From positions 5,400,585 to 5,464,584 of the forward strand of contig NZ_CP055156.1 in NCBI RefSeq assembly GCF_014217805.1: a stretch of DNA of 64,000 nt. The letters are read 5' to 3'. The DNA is from Adhaeribacter swui. GTDB taxonomy: Bacteria; Bacteroidota; Bacteroidia; Cytophagales; Hymenobacteraceae. Every line of letters starts with the position of its first letter. Position 1 is the first letter of the stretch. The position numbers were made by a program, and so were the translations under genes. Below are positions 18,939-27,941 of this stretch, in pieces. The notes under the pieces are model-generated. The model did not search any database, was not told the DNA's origin, and was given only the letters and a program-made list of their open reading frames with translations.

Positions 18939-18995
18939 CATTAATAAAACAAAAAGAGAAAACCGATATGGTTTTCTCTTTTTGTTTTATTAATG
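18939..18995 (+). terminator. Terminator with a perfect 26-bp stem
   Basis: Positions 18939-18964 are exactly complementary to 18970-18995, with a 5-base loop GATAT. The core is AAAAGAGAAAACC / GGTTTTCTCTTTT. The stem is much longer than usual for a terminator. It begins 13 bases after the stop at 18925. Confidence 0.85.
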
Positions 18996-19326
18996 TTTAA
19001 CTCCCCCTCCTAATCGCGTTACTTAGCCAAAATCTAATTCCAAACTGCTCCACGAGTCGCCTAATTTTTAAATTTTTAAAATTATCTTCATTTAAATAAT
19101 AACCAACTTTCATCAGACTTAATAGAGTTGTTCTTATTGACCTAGCTATTCTAAATTTAAAAATTCTGATTTTAGCTCAATAAAAAAACCGAAATAAAGC
19201 ACTCTATAATTTTAACTAAAGCAGCCCGAAACAGTATACTCTATATTTTCGGTAAGTTTTCGATTGGTTTCGTAGTTGCAGCAAACCAGAATCCGGGAAC
19301 TTGCTTTATTGTTTAGATTCTAGGTT
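18996..19326. other. AT-rich intergenic region upstream of the MFS exporter
   Basis: It contains the recurring AT word at 19065-19083 (19 of 20 bases) and should hold the promoter of the MFS/aldo-keto pair. No exact -7 TAnnTTTG element and no additional gene were seen. Confidence 0.45.
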
Positions 19327-20583
19327 ATGAGCCCCAAAAAACGTTTCGGGATTATCTTTATTTTGGGCGCATTAGCTACGATTAGTCCGTTTTCTATTGA
19401 CATGTATTTACCGGGCTTTCCAGCTATTGCCCGCGATTTAAATACCTCCATCGATCAGATTCAATTATCTTTAACCAGCTACTTAATTGGTATTGCGCTG
19501 GGGCAATTACTTTATGGCCCCTTACTCGACCGGTTTGGCCGTAAAAATCCGTTGTATGTGGGCTTAGTTGTTTACGTACTAGCGACTATTGCCTGCGCAT
19601 TTACGCAAACAGCAAATACGTTAATAGCCATGCGATTTATTCAGGCTATTGGAGGTTGCGCCGGGATGGTAGCGGCTTTGGCTTTGGTGCGCGATCTTTT
19701 TCCGGTAAACGAAATTGCAAAGGTTCTTTCGCTACAAACTTTAGTGATTAGTGTGTCGCCCATGATTGCCCCTACCGTAGGAGGCTACGTAACGGCCGCT
19801 TTTGGCTGGCAATTTATTTTTATTGTGTTAGCGGGTATTGTAGCGGTAGTGTTAATAGGCATTTATTTTGCCTTACCCGCCGGACACCCACCCGATAAAA
19901 CCATATCGCTTTTGCCGCAACCTGTATTGCAAAACTTTTATACTGTTTTAAAAAATCCTCAATTTTTAACGTATATGCTGGCCGGCGGTATTGGAGCAGC
20001 GGCACCTTTCGCCTATATATCGGGCTCGCCAGATGTGTTTATGAATATTTACCAGGTTAGCGAACAAGAATACGGGTGGATATTTGCCCTGTTGGCCGCC
20101 GCCATGATCGGTTCTACCCAACTAAATACGCCATTGCTCAAGTGGTTTAGCAGCGAACAGCTTCTTACGTTTGCTTTAACTTTACAAACATTGGTGGGTG
20201 CCATTCTGGTTGTAGGCGCCTGGGCCAACTGGTACGATAAATACGCCCTGATATTTTTAATTTTTATATTTTTAGCTGGTCAGGGGTTAAATGTACCTAA
20301 TTCGTCGGCGTTATCTTTAACCCCTTTTGCCCGGCAGGCAGGTAGCGCTTCGGCTTTACTGGGCTGCATGCGCATGGGTGCAGGGGCCTTGGCCTCGGCG
20401 GCGGTAAGCGTGTTGCATAACCAAACGGTGTTGCCTATGGTAAGTGTTATGTTTTTTTGTGCAGTTTTGGGTTTTGTTATCTTACAAATTGGTAAAAAGC
20501 AAATTAAAACTAATGCACCCAGCCCTGGAGAAGTAAACGCGCATATTTCCGAAACCGAAACGCCTTTATCCGTAAAAGAATAA
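19327..20583 (+). CDS. Bcr/CflA-family multidrug efflux MFS transporter
   Basis: Proton-driven drug exporter of the major facilitator superfamily, 418 residues with twelve predicted membrane segments. Seen: the Bcr/CflA opening ISPFSIDMYLPGFPAIARDL, the loop motif GPLLDRFGRKNPL between helices 2 and 3, and FIQAIGGCAGMVAALALVRD split across helix 4. The C-terminus is a polar tail of about 30 residues. The aldo/keto reductase follows after 15 bp and is probably co-transcribed. The exported compound is unknown. Confidence 0.92.
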   Translation: MSPKKRFGIIFILGALATISPFSIDMYLPGFPAIARDLNTSIDQIQLSLTSYLIGIALGQLLYGPLLDRFGRKNPLYVGLVVYVLATIACAFTQTANTLIAMRFIQAIGGCAGMVAALALVRDLFPVNEIAKVLSLQTLVISVSPMIAPTVGGYVTAAFGWQFIFIVLAGIVAVVLIGIYFALPAGHPPDKTISLLPQPVLQNFYTVLKNPQFLTYMLAGGIGAAAPFAYISGSPDVFMNIYQVSEQEYGWIFALLAAAMIGSTQLNTPLLKWFSSEQLLTFALTLQTLVGAILVVGAWANWYDKYALIFLIFIFLAGQGLNVPNSSALSLTPFARQAGSASALLGCMRMGAGALASAAVSVLHNQTVLPMVSVMFFCAVLGFVILQIGKKQIKTNAPSPGEVNAHISETETPLSVKE

Positions 20584-20598
20584 TTTTAAAATTTGTTT

Positions 20599-21498
20599 AT
20601 GCATTATACCACCTTAGGCTCCTCCGATTTAAAAATCAGTTCTACTGGCTTTGGCTGCATGTCACTGTCCGTGACTAACCCAAACGAAAGTACGCGGTTG
20701 TTACACGAAGCTTTAAACCAAGGTGTTAATTATTTTGATACCGCCGATTTATACGATAAAGGGGAAAACGAAAAACTGGTAGGTAAAGCTTTTAAAGAAA
20801 ACCGGCAGCAGGTAATTCTGGCTACCAAAGTAGGTAACCAATGGCGGCCCGACGGCAGCGGCTGGGATTGGAACCCCACCAAAAAATATATTTTACAAGC
20901 TGTAGAAGGCAGTTTACAACGTTTACAAACCGACTACCTGGATTTATATCAACTCCACGGAGGCACCCTCGACGATCCCATCGACGAAACCATTGAAGCT
21001 TTCGAGATTTTAAAACAACAAGGTAAAATCCGGCATTACGGCATTTCTTCCATCCGGCCAAACGTTATCCGGATATATGTGCAACGCTCCAACATAGTAA
21101 GTGTAATGATGCAATATAGCTTATTGGACCGGCGGCCCGAAGAAGAAGTCTTGGACTTATTGGCCCAACATCAGATTGGCGTTTTAACCCGGGGCAGTTT
21201 GGCTCAGGGTTTACTGGTCGGTAAGCCCGCTAAAACTTATTTAAACTATCCGGAAGATGAAGTTAAAAAAGCGGCAGATGTAATAAAAAGCCTAAGCACG
21301 CCAGAGCGCAGTCCCGTAGAAATTGCCATCCAATATGTGCGTCATCAAGCAGCGGTAGCTTCTGCTGTTTTAGGAATCCGGACGGAGGCGCAACTCCAGG
21401 ATGCATTATCGATTTCTTTAAGTCGGGCTTTAACGGAACAAGAACTAAAATTTTTAAAAAATGCAATTCCTGCAAACACCTACGAACAACACCGCTAA
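20599..21498 (+). CDS. Aldo/keto reductase
   Basis: NAD(P)H-dependent oxidoreductase with a TIM-barrel fold, 299 residues from the ATG at 20599 (the longer frame opens with TTG at 20593). Seen: LGSSDLKISSTGFGCMSL at the start, the catalytic Asp/Tyr in FDTADLYDKGENE, a lysine in ILATKVG, and the His in LYQLHGG; the C-terminal NADPH-binding segment is also conserved in type. The substrate is unknown. It follows the MFS exporter closely. Confidence 0.93.
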   Translation: MHYTTLGSSDLKISSTGFGCMSLSVTNPNESTRLLHEALNQGVNYFDTADLYDKGENEKLVGKAFKENRQQVILATKVGNQWRPDGSGWDWNPTKKYILQAVEGSLQRLQTDYLDLYQLHGGTLDDPIDETIEAFEILKQQGKIRHYGISSIRPNVIRIYVQRSNIVSVMMQYSLLDRRPEEEVLDLLAQHQIGVLTRGSLAQGLLVGKPAKTYLNYPEDEVKKAADVIKSLSTPERSPVEIAIQYVRHQAAVASAVLGIRTEAQLQDALSISLSRALTEQELKFLKNAIPANTYEQHR

Positions 21499-22170
21499 AC
21501 TCAGCTTTACCAACCAGAATTTGAAATAAGGTGTTTTTTTAAATTACCCGTTAGCTGAAAAATCGCGCACATGCCGTTTTTTACCAGCCAGCATCAGCTT
21601 ACCATAACTTTTTCAGATACCCTCCTAAAGCTGTAAATTATTAATCCATTTTACTTTCAGAGTGCCCCGAGTGCAGATGAAATTTCTAAGCGATGCACCA
21701 CCAAAAAGATTTTAATACTAAAATTAATTACAGCCCGCAACTCCGATACAAATTTTTGAAATATTTAAATATATCAACTTTATTTTGGGAACAATACAAG
21801 ACAGAATCCTTTCCTAAGTTTTTCTCGATTTGAGTTAGTTCAAAGTTTAATGCTTATAATATTATTTACTTATTTACAGCTAAATTATCACTAAAGCAAC
21901 AATCAACCTCTTAAATAGAAATAATTAAAGAATTTTATTAAAAATAATAGGTTAAAATATTTGTATATTAAGTTTTTACAATCTATAATCGCGTAAATAA
22001 TCTAGTTTATAATTATTAGGCTAATCCGGTAAACATTATTTTGAATCATCAGCTCACAACTTATTGAATTATACTTTTACTTTCTAAAGATTATGGTATG
22101 CGCACGTTTCCGTTAATTTTAATTCCGCCTTAAAGTAGTATCCTTACATTTTACTTCGACTTTAGCATCG

Positions 22171-22195
22171 CATGACCGAATAGATTTCGGTCATG
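22171..22195. repeat. Orphan perfect hairpin
   Basis: CATGACCGAA (22171-22180) and TTCGGTCATG (22186-22195) form a perfect 10-bp stem with a 5-base loop, followed by TTTGATTTTAG. It lies more than 600 bases from any intact gene and could be the terminator of a lost gene. Confidence 0.6.
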
Positions 22196-22324
22196 TTTGA
22201 TTTTAGGGGTACCCAATCTGCTGCCAGGTAAATGAGTTTTTAAATTTTTGCTTTTAGTAAATGTTTAAAAATAAAAAGTTACTACCAAAACCTTAATAGT
22301 AACTTCCCGGTGAAATTTAAAAAA

Positions 22325-22457
22325 TTATATTTTTATCCCCAGCTTTTTGGCAATATCATTAAACAAATGCTCCAGGGCACGGACGTAAGCTACTACGTGT
22401 AAACCGCCGCCCACCAATAAAAAAACCGATCATTTCGCGGGCTGTTGGGTCGGAAAC
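22325..22457 (-). pseudogene. Remnant of a manganese-catalase-like gene
   Basis: Minus-strand translation gives SDPTAREMIGF up to a 7-base A-run (plus strand 22419-22425), then in the +1 frame GGGLHVVAYVRALEHL, ending in a stop at 22325-22327. Removing one base from the run joins both parts into one sequence resembling the helix-4 region of manganese catalases (AREMIGFLLVRGG-H-AYAKALE type, from memory). An in-frame TAA lies three codons before the fragment, so both ends are lost. Only about 44 codons remain. Not functional as catalase; family assignment is by recollection of the motif. Confidence 0.55.
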
Positions 22458-22831
22458 TCTTAATTATACGCGCATTTTATTAGCGCAGACTATACAATCT
22501 AAAAAGAAATTATGCAATAAATCTAACCGTAAGTTACCGCGTTGCGGCGCAAACAGTCCAGAAATAACGCTTAATAATATCCTTTCTATCGGCTTAGTTG
22601 TTTCTGATTTTTGAAAATTTAAATTTTTGAAAATTTTTTGATTTTGCGGATGATTAAAACGCTATTTATAATTATCTCAACCTAACTGTTAATTATCTTA
22701 ACCCGATAAATTGCCTGGTTCAGGCTTTTGAAACTAGGCAACAAAAAATTAATCAGGCATAAAAGATTAATTAAAAACAAAGGCTCTTATCTTGGCCGGA
22801 CTTTTTGCTGGTAAACTTTTACACGTTTTAT

Positions 22832-22838
22832 AAGGAGG
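22832..22838 (+). promoter_or_regulatory. Strong Shine-Dalgarno sequence
   Basis: AAGGAGG ends 6 bases before the ATG at 22845. It is the strongest ribosome-binding site I noticed in the window; most genes here have AT-rich leaders with none, so it fixes the start of the following gene and may mean unusual translation control or foreign origin. Confidence 0.75.
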
Positions 22839-22844
22839 CGCTCT

Positions 22845-24644
22845 ATGCTTTTACATGCCGGGCCGGTACAGGCACTCTACGATCGCGGTTTTTTGCGGTA
22901 CATGCAATCTGCCGACCACGAAATAGTACGAATGATTTACTTTGCCATTCGCGACCAGGATTGGCAAACCATGACGGGCTCTATTACTCATGAGCGCATC
23001 CAAACTACTCTCAATTCCTTTTCGATTAGTTATACGTACCACGTAAATGAGGATAATATCCGCATGGAGTGGCAAGTAAGTATAGTGGGTGAGCCCGATG
23101 GCACGATAACTTTTGATATTGATGGCGTGGCGCAAAGTAATTTTTTAAAAAACCGGGCAGGTTTCTGCGTACTACATCCGCTTACGGGTGTTTTGGGGCA
23201 AGCTTGCCGGATTGAACACCCCGATGGCAGTTTTAGTTACGGTACTTTCCCTACGTATATTAGTCCGCATCAACCGTTTTTAAACGTAAAAGCCATGGAA
23301 TGGCCGGTGGGCGGACAAGGTTTGGCAAGGTTAGAATTTAGCGGCGATATTTTTGAAACCGAAGATCAACGGAACTGGTCGGATGCGAGTTTTAAAACGT
23401 ATTGCACGCCGCAAAGCATTCCGTTTCCGGCCCAAGTAAACCAAGGCGACCAGATTAAACAGCAAGTTATTTTCCGGTTAGTTAAACCCATAGCTCCCGT
23501 CGTTAAAACAGCGCAACCAACAAACCAAATTACGGTGCAAAAGCAACTTGTACCTTTCCCGGCTATTGGCATTGGCCTGAATTTACAGGAAACGGAATTA
23601 GCCCCAGAGGAGCTTACATTTTTGCGCTCCGTAGGTTTTCAACACGCCAGAGCCGATATTTTCCTTAATCAGCAGAACGCACCGGAAGTATTGCAGCAAG
23701 CCATCGAGCAAAGCCACGACTTGCAACTGCCACTGGAATTAGCTTTGTATTTTGGCGAAGCGCCAGCCACCGAAGTTGGTAATCTGGTGCGTTTGCTACA
23801 ACAACACGCCATTAAGTTAGCGCGAATTTTATTGTTTAATGCTGATAGCCGGTACACGACCGATGTTTTGCTGCAAACTACCTTACCCGTTCTCCGGACG
23901 GCTTTTCCGGGTGTAGCCCTTGGCGGTGGTAGCGATGCGAATTTTACCGAGTTAAACCGGAATCCGTACAATTTCTCGGCTACTGATTTTGTTTCGTTTG
24001 CCCTTAATCCGCAGGTTCATGCTACCGATGATTTAACCTTAGTTGACAATGTTGCTGCCCAAGCCGATGCCGTTAAAAGCGCCCGGCATTTAGTTAATAA
24101 AATACCCGTTCTGGTTTCGCCGGTTACTTTAAAAGCCCGCTTTAATGAAGCAACTTCTGGTGAGTGGCCGCAACCTGCCCCCGCCGACCCGCGCCAACCT
24201 ACCGATTTTATTGCTACCTGGACCTTGGCCAGCCTCAAATACTTAGCCGAAGCAGGTGCCACCGCTATTACTTATTTTGAAACGCACGGAGCCAGCGGCA
24301 TTATTCAAAATAATACACCTTTTGCGGTAGCTCATTTATTTAAATTTATTTTGCACTACCAACCCAAACAAGTTATACCTACTTGTTATGCCAAACCCCT
24401 GGAAGTAAGTTCGCTGCTTTTAATAAAAGAAAACGCCGCCTGTTTTATTCTTGCTAATCATACGGCAGCACCGCAATCAGTTAGTATACCCGAAAATTTT
24501 ACCGTAGAGTCACACACCATTATAGGTTCGGCGGTAGGCCAATCCAGTTTTTTAAATTATTTGCCCGGTCAGCACCTTACACTTGCGGCGCATCAAATTA
24601 TTGCCCTAGATGGCACATGGCCCGTTGATTTTTTAAAAAAATAA
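22845..24644 (+). CDS. D-apionate lactonase-like protein
   Basis: A 599-residue protein whose middle part recalls D-apionate lactonase ApnL, which opens D-apionolactone in D-apiose catabolism. Seen: DQRNWSDASFKTYCTPQSIP (around residues 177-196), AVDNVAAQADAV-like helical stretches and a C-terminal all-beta region. No signal peptide, so it should be cytoplasmic. None of the other apiose genes (apnK, apnO, apsD) are adjacent, which weakens the pathway call. The ATG follows a strong AAGGAGG. If not ApnL, it is an uncharacterised glycoside-hydrolase-like lactonase. Confidence 0.6.
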   Translation: MLLHAGPVQALYDRGFLRYMQSADHEIVRMIYFAIRDQDWQTMTGSITHERIQTTLNSFSISYTYHVNEDNIRMEWQVSIVGEPDGTITFDIDGVAQSNFLKNRAGFCVLHPLTGVLGQACRIEHPDGSFSYGTFPTYISPHQPFLNVKAMEWPVGGQGLARLEFSGDIFETEDQRNWSDASFKTYCTPQSIPFPAQVNQGDQIKQQVIFRLVKPIAPVVKTAQPTNQITVQKQLVPFPAIGIGLNLQETELAPEELTFLRSVGFQHARADIFLNQQNAPEVLQQAIEQSHDLQLPLELALYFGEAPATEVGNLVRLLQQHAIKLARILLFNADSRYTTDVLLQTTLPVLRTAFPGVALGGGSDANFTELNRNPYNFSATDFVSFALNPQVHATDDLTLVDNVAAQADAVKSARHLVNKIPVLVSPVTLKARFNEATSGEWPQPAPADPRQPTDFIATWTLASLKYLAEAGATAITYFETHGASGIIQNNTPFAVAHLFKFILHYQPKQVIPTCYAKPLEVSSLLLIKENAACFILANHTAAPQSVSIPENFTVESHTIIGSAVGQSSFLNYLPGQHLTLAAHQIIALDGTWPVDFLKK

Positions 24645-24785
24645 ATTTTCAGGAATATAGAAATATGTGATTTAGATACCAGATACCCGGCCATTGTTTA
24701 CAAAATTAACCTGCATTCGAGGTAAGCAATTAACCCGAAAAGGTGCCTTTTACCTATTTATAACGCGTCTTTAATTATAATAGCT

Positions 24786-24793
24786 TATATTTG
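24786..24793 (+). promoter_or_regulatory. Candidate promoter -7 element (TAnnTTTG)
   Basis: TATATTTG at 24786-24793 exactly matches the Bacteroidota -7 consensus TAnnTTTG, 20 bases before the ATG at 24814. A good TTTG at the -33 spacing was not found, so the call rests on the -7 part. Confidence 0.5.
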
Positions 24794-24813
24794 GTTTTAA
24801 GCTTTATTGCCGC

Positions 24814-25449
24814 ATGCCTACTCCTAACTTAAAACCCGACGAACGTGAAGTAATTCGGTTAACGAATCATTTCGGCAAGCAAGCCAACCGGTTGATTAAA
24901 ACAGGAAAACTAAGTCCGGAGCACCAGCAGGTAATTGCCTCTTGCAACAAGCTAGCCACGCAAATTCAGGCGCATGCTGCCCACCGCCAGGCTGTGCTGG
25001 AAAAACGGGAAAAGCTGCGCAAACTCGTGCAGGACCAAGCGGCGTGCCCCCAATGCCATAAAAATTCGCAATTGAAATTAACCGGAACAGCTCGCCACGA
25101 AAAAGGCTGGCAATCTAATAAATACCGGTGCCGGCGCTGTAATATTCAATTTACCTGGAACCGCCCCAATAACTCCTGGGACATGGTTCGGTTTATGGAA
25201 GATTACCTGATGGAGCTAGAATTAAATGTTGTTAACGAAGCCTTACCTCTTGAAGTAAAACAACAGTCGCAAGCAGTAATGGGGCAAATAAAGCAAAATA
25301 TAAACCAGCTACAACCGGTGTTAGCGCAATCCGATGCGGAATTTGCCGAAATGAACCAGCAAGACGCCGAAATGGCCCGCCTGCTGCACAACATGAAAGC
25401 TTATCTACAAATCGAGAAAATAAAGTTAAACCTGGAGCAAATAGATTAG
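24814..25449 (+). CDS. Zinc-ribbon protein between coiled coils
   Basis: An unrecognised 211-residue soluble protein. Residues 78-109 form a zinc ribbon with C78/C81 (CPQC) and C106/C109 (CRRC), spaced as in transposase-type or transcription-factor-type ribbons. Both flanks are strongly helical, rich in Gln, Glu and Lys, and probably coiled coils. The ribbon ends with FTWNRP, like the zinc-ribbon of IS1-type and archaeal proteins, but no transposase catalytic domain follows. A nucleic-acid-binding or scaffolding role is inference. Confidence 0.75.
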   Translation: MPTPNLKPDEREVIRLTNHFGKQANRLIKTGKLSPEHQQVIASCNKLATQIQAHAAHRQAVLEKREKLRKLVQDQAACPQCHKNSQLKLTGTARHEKGWQSNKYRCRRCNIQFTWNRPNNSWDMVRFMEDYLMELELNVVNEALPLEVKQQSQAVMGQIKQNINQLQPVLAQSDAEFAEMNQQDAEMARLLHNMKAYLQIEKIKLNLEQID

Positions 25450-25471
25450 TTATTCTTTCGTATTATATAGT

Positions 25472-25505
25472 AAGCCTCTGGTATAAAACGGAGGCTTTTC
25501 TTTTA
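25472..25505 (+). terminator. Rho-independent terminator
   Basis: AAGCCTC (25472-25478) pairs with GAGGCTT (25491-25497), with an additional G-U pair inside and a 10-base loop, followed by TTCTTTTAG. It separates the zinc-ribbon gene from the heme oxygenase. Confidence 0.75.
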
Positions 25506-25529
25506 GTTTTTTGAAGCACTTTATTTTTT

Positions 25530-26108
25530 ATGATTTTAGAAGCATTAAAGACACAAACTGCCGCTCAGCACCAGCAAGTAGAAGCCAGTTTGTTAATGCA
25601 GCCCATTGCCAACCGCACCTTAACTCCCGAAAACTATACGCGGATCTTGCGGAAATTTTACGGCTTTTTTCATCCTTTAGAAAATGCTATTCACCATTTA
25701 CCTGGTTTAGATAATTATTTGCCCGATATTATGGCTCGCCGCAAATCCGGCAGCATTTTGCAAGATTTACGCGCCATTCACCACGAGAGCATCACGCTTA
25801 CTACCCTACCGCTTTGCCCCGATGTGCCGCAAATTACCCAAATCAGCGAGGGCTTCGGCGCTTTATACGTAATGGAAGGCTCTACCCTGGGAGGCAAAAT
25901 TATCTCTAAAATTGTGTACGAAACCTTGGGCTATACCCCCGAACACGGCACTTCTTTTTTTAACGGCTATGGTTCGCAAACCGGCCCGAAATGGAAAGCC
26001 TTTCAGGAAGCGCTAACCCGGTTTGCGGTTACGCCGGCCCAGGAAAATGCCGTAGTACAAACCGCCATTCAAACATTTAAAAAATTAGAAAATTGGTTTA
26101 ATAGCTAG
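25530..26108 (+). CDS. bphO: Biliverdin-producing heme oxygenase
   Basis: Opens heme to biliverdin, CO and iron; biliverdin is the chromophore of bacteriophytochromes. It has 192 residues. Seen: the proximal heme ligand region TAAQHQQVE with H14, and the distal-helix block GFGALYVMEGSTLGGKI with the expected Gly-rich bend. It precedes the bacteriophytochrome gene by 13 bp, the usual bphO-bphP pairing, so the two are almost certainly co-transcribed and matched in function. Confidence 0.93.
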   Translation: MILEALKTQTAAQHQQVEASLLMQPIANRTLTPENYTRILRKFYGFFHPLENAIHHLPGLDNYLPDIMARRKSGSILQDLRAIHHESITLTTLPLCPDVPQITQISEGFGALYVMEGSTLGGKIISKIVYETLGYTPEHGTSFFNGYGSQTGPKWKAFQEALTRFAVTPAQENAVVQTAIQTFKKLENWFNS

Positions 26109-26121
26109 AAACAAGCGCCCC

Positions 26122-27660
26122 ATGAACATACCCACTTCCAAAAACTACGACTCTGACTTTTGCGGCAGTTTGCCTTTAAACTTTATTAACCTGGTACAAC
26201 CGCACGGTTTTATTTTGGTTCTTCAAAAAGAAACCCTCCTAATCCGGCAGCTAAGCGAGAACGTAGGTGATTTTTTAAAAATTGGGGCCAGCGAGTTGCT
26301 TCATCAGGAATTAGGTAAGTATGTATTGCCGGAACAAATAGAAATTATCCGGCATAAAACTCAGCAATGGAACATCGACGACCGGATTCCGGAAGAAATT
26401 ACTTTTAAAATAAACGATGTGGAAACAAAGTTTAGCGCGGTTATTCATTCCAAAGAAAATTACATTTTGCTGGAGCTGGAGCCCAGTTTGCCTTTAGCTG
26501 CCGGCGACCTCGACTTTGTGCATATTTACCAGGAGATTATGTTTATTCTGGCGGCTTTTAAAAAAGCCGATACCATTGAGAAGTTATGCCAGATTGCCGT
26601 TTCCGAAATTAAAAAATTATCGGGTTTCGACCGGGTTATGATTTACCAGTTTGATAAAAACTGGAACGGCACTGTTATAGCCGAAGCCATGGAAGAAGAT
26701 TTGCAATCTTACCTGAATTTATGTTTTCCGGCTTCGGATGTGCCCCGGAATGCCCGAGATTTATATTTAAAAAATCCGTTCCGGTTAATTCCAAACCGGG
26801 AGTATACTCCGGCCCGGCTCGTACCGGTTTTAAATCCTATTTCGTCTAATTTCACCGATTTATCAGATTGTAATTTGCGCAGTGTGGCTAACGTGCATTT
26901 GCAATATTTAAAAAATATGGGTGTACAGGCGTCAATGTCAACGCCTATTATTAAAGATAATGCACTTTGGGGCTTAATTTCCTGCCATCATAAATCGCCT
27001 AAATTTTTATCTTTCGAGATGCGCTCGGCCTTTGTGTTATTATCATCAATCATTTCGTCGCAGGTAGTAGCCAAAGAAAATGAACACAGTTTAGGGCGGG
27101 TTAACGAGTTAAACGAAGTTTTCACCAAGCTGCTTGCCCAAATGTACAACCAACTCGATTTCCGGCAGGGTTTGGTACAAGGCCAGTACACGCTCACCGA
27201 TTTATTTAACAGCTCCGGCGCTGCAATTGTACTGGACGGGGAAATTAAAAAAGTAGGCAACACCCCTAAAACCGATGAAATAAAAACCATTGTGCAGTGG
27301 CTGCAGCGCACCCGGGTTAATAAAATTCATACCACCGAAAACCTTCCGCAACATTTAGAACCGGCTAATACCTTTAAAGATTCGGCCAGCGGTTTAATTG
27401 CTTTGCCTATTGCCCTGGAAAGAGGCGATTATATATTGGGGTTCCGGAAAGAACTGGTACAAACCATTAAATGGGGCGGCGACCCGAACGAAGCCATTAC
27501 AATGGAACCCGATGGTAAAACTTACCACCCGCGCAACTCTTTTGCTGTTTGGCAAGAGCAAGTAAAAAACACGTCGTTACCGTGGTCAGAACAGGATATT
27601 TACATTGCCGAGCAGCTACGGATTGCAGTTTTAGAACGCCTGGTGAAAGATACCCATTAA
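26122..27660 (+). CDS. bphP: Bacteriophytochrome photosensory module (PAS-GAF-PHY) without output domain
   Basis: Red/far-red photoreceptor. The chromophore-binding Cys14 lies in DFCGSLPLN near the N-terminus, as in biliverdin-binding phytochromes. The GAF signature PASDVP is at 203-208, with conserved His259 in NVHLQYLKNMG and CHH at 288-290. The PHY tongue PRxSF motif is PRNSF at 470-474. The protein stops at 512, right at the end of the PHY helix, with no histidine kinase, GGDEF or other output. A full-length phytochrome of this type would continue into a kinase, so signalling must go through a partner; the large kinase downstream is the obvious candidate. Confidence 0.93.
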   Translation: MNIPTSKNYDSDFCGSLPLNFINLVQPHGFILVLQKETLLIRQLSENVGDFLKIGASELLHQELGKYVLPEQIEIIRHKTQQWNIDDRIPEEITFKINDVETKFSAVIHSKENYILLELEPSLPLAAGDLDFVHIYQEIMFILAAFKKADTIEKLCQIAVSEIKKLSGFDRVMIYQFDKNWNGTVIAEAMEEDLQSYLNLCFPASDVPRNARDLYLKNPFRLIPNREYTPARLVPVLNPISSNFTDLSDCNLRSVANVHLQYLKNMGVQASMSTPIIKDNALWGLISCHHKSPKFLSFEMRSAFVLLSSIISSQVVAKENEHSLGRVNELNEVFTKLLAQMYNQLDFRQGLVQGQYTLTDLFNSSGAAIVLDGEIKKVGNTPKTDEIKTIVQWLQRTRVNKIHTTENLPQHLEPANTFKDSASGLIALPIALERGDYILGFRKELVQTIKWGGDPNEAITMEPDGKTYHPRNSFAVWQEQVKNTSLPWSEQDIYIAEQLRIAVLERLVKDTH

Positions 27661-27941
27661 AGCAAATTGACCAATAAAACTTGCTTGCCTGTTTCCAAAC
27701 ATAAATCCGGTTTAATTGGTTATAATAATTATTTTATAACGATATATTTGCTTTATGTAAGGCTTAGTTACTGCGCCACCAGCATGGTAAATAAGCCTTA
27801 TTTTTAAAAATTCGATTAAAATCAGCTTTAATTTTAAAGAATGTATCCGTTGCACGCCGCTATTTTAAAATAAAGTGCTCCGGACTGTTACTCTGCTTAA
27901 GTTGATTCATGATTTAAGTTTTGAGGCTACGGCATATTAAA
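27661..27941. other. Intergenic gap between phytochrome and hybrid kinase
   Basis: About 280 AT-rich bases, so the kinase may have its own promoter or be reached by readthrough. No terminator hairpin was seen after the phytochrome stop, which keeps co-transcription possible. Confidence 0.4.

Larger units (their letters stand above)
21499..22844. other. 1.35-kb non-coding, AT-rich region with decayed DNA
   Basis: The longest gene-free stretch in the window. It contains a manganese-catalase remnant (22325-22457), an orphan hairpin (22171-22195), and on the minus strand a short unstarted open stretch near 21525-21615 that I do not recognise. The rest is AT-rich without frames. It looks like a site of gene loss rather than a regulatory region alone. 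Confidence 0.6.

Noticed and set aside
21525-21615. Minus-strand stretch without start reading KLMLAGKKRHVRDFSANG
   Set aside because: No start and no recognisable family; probably chance or decayed DNA.
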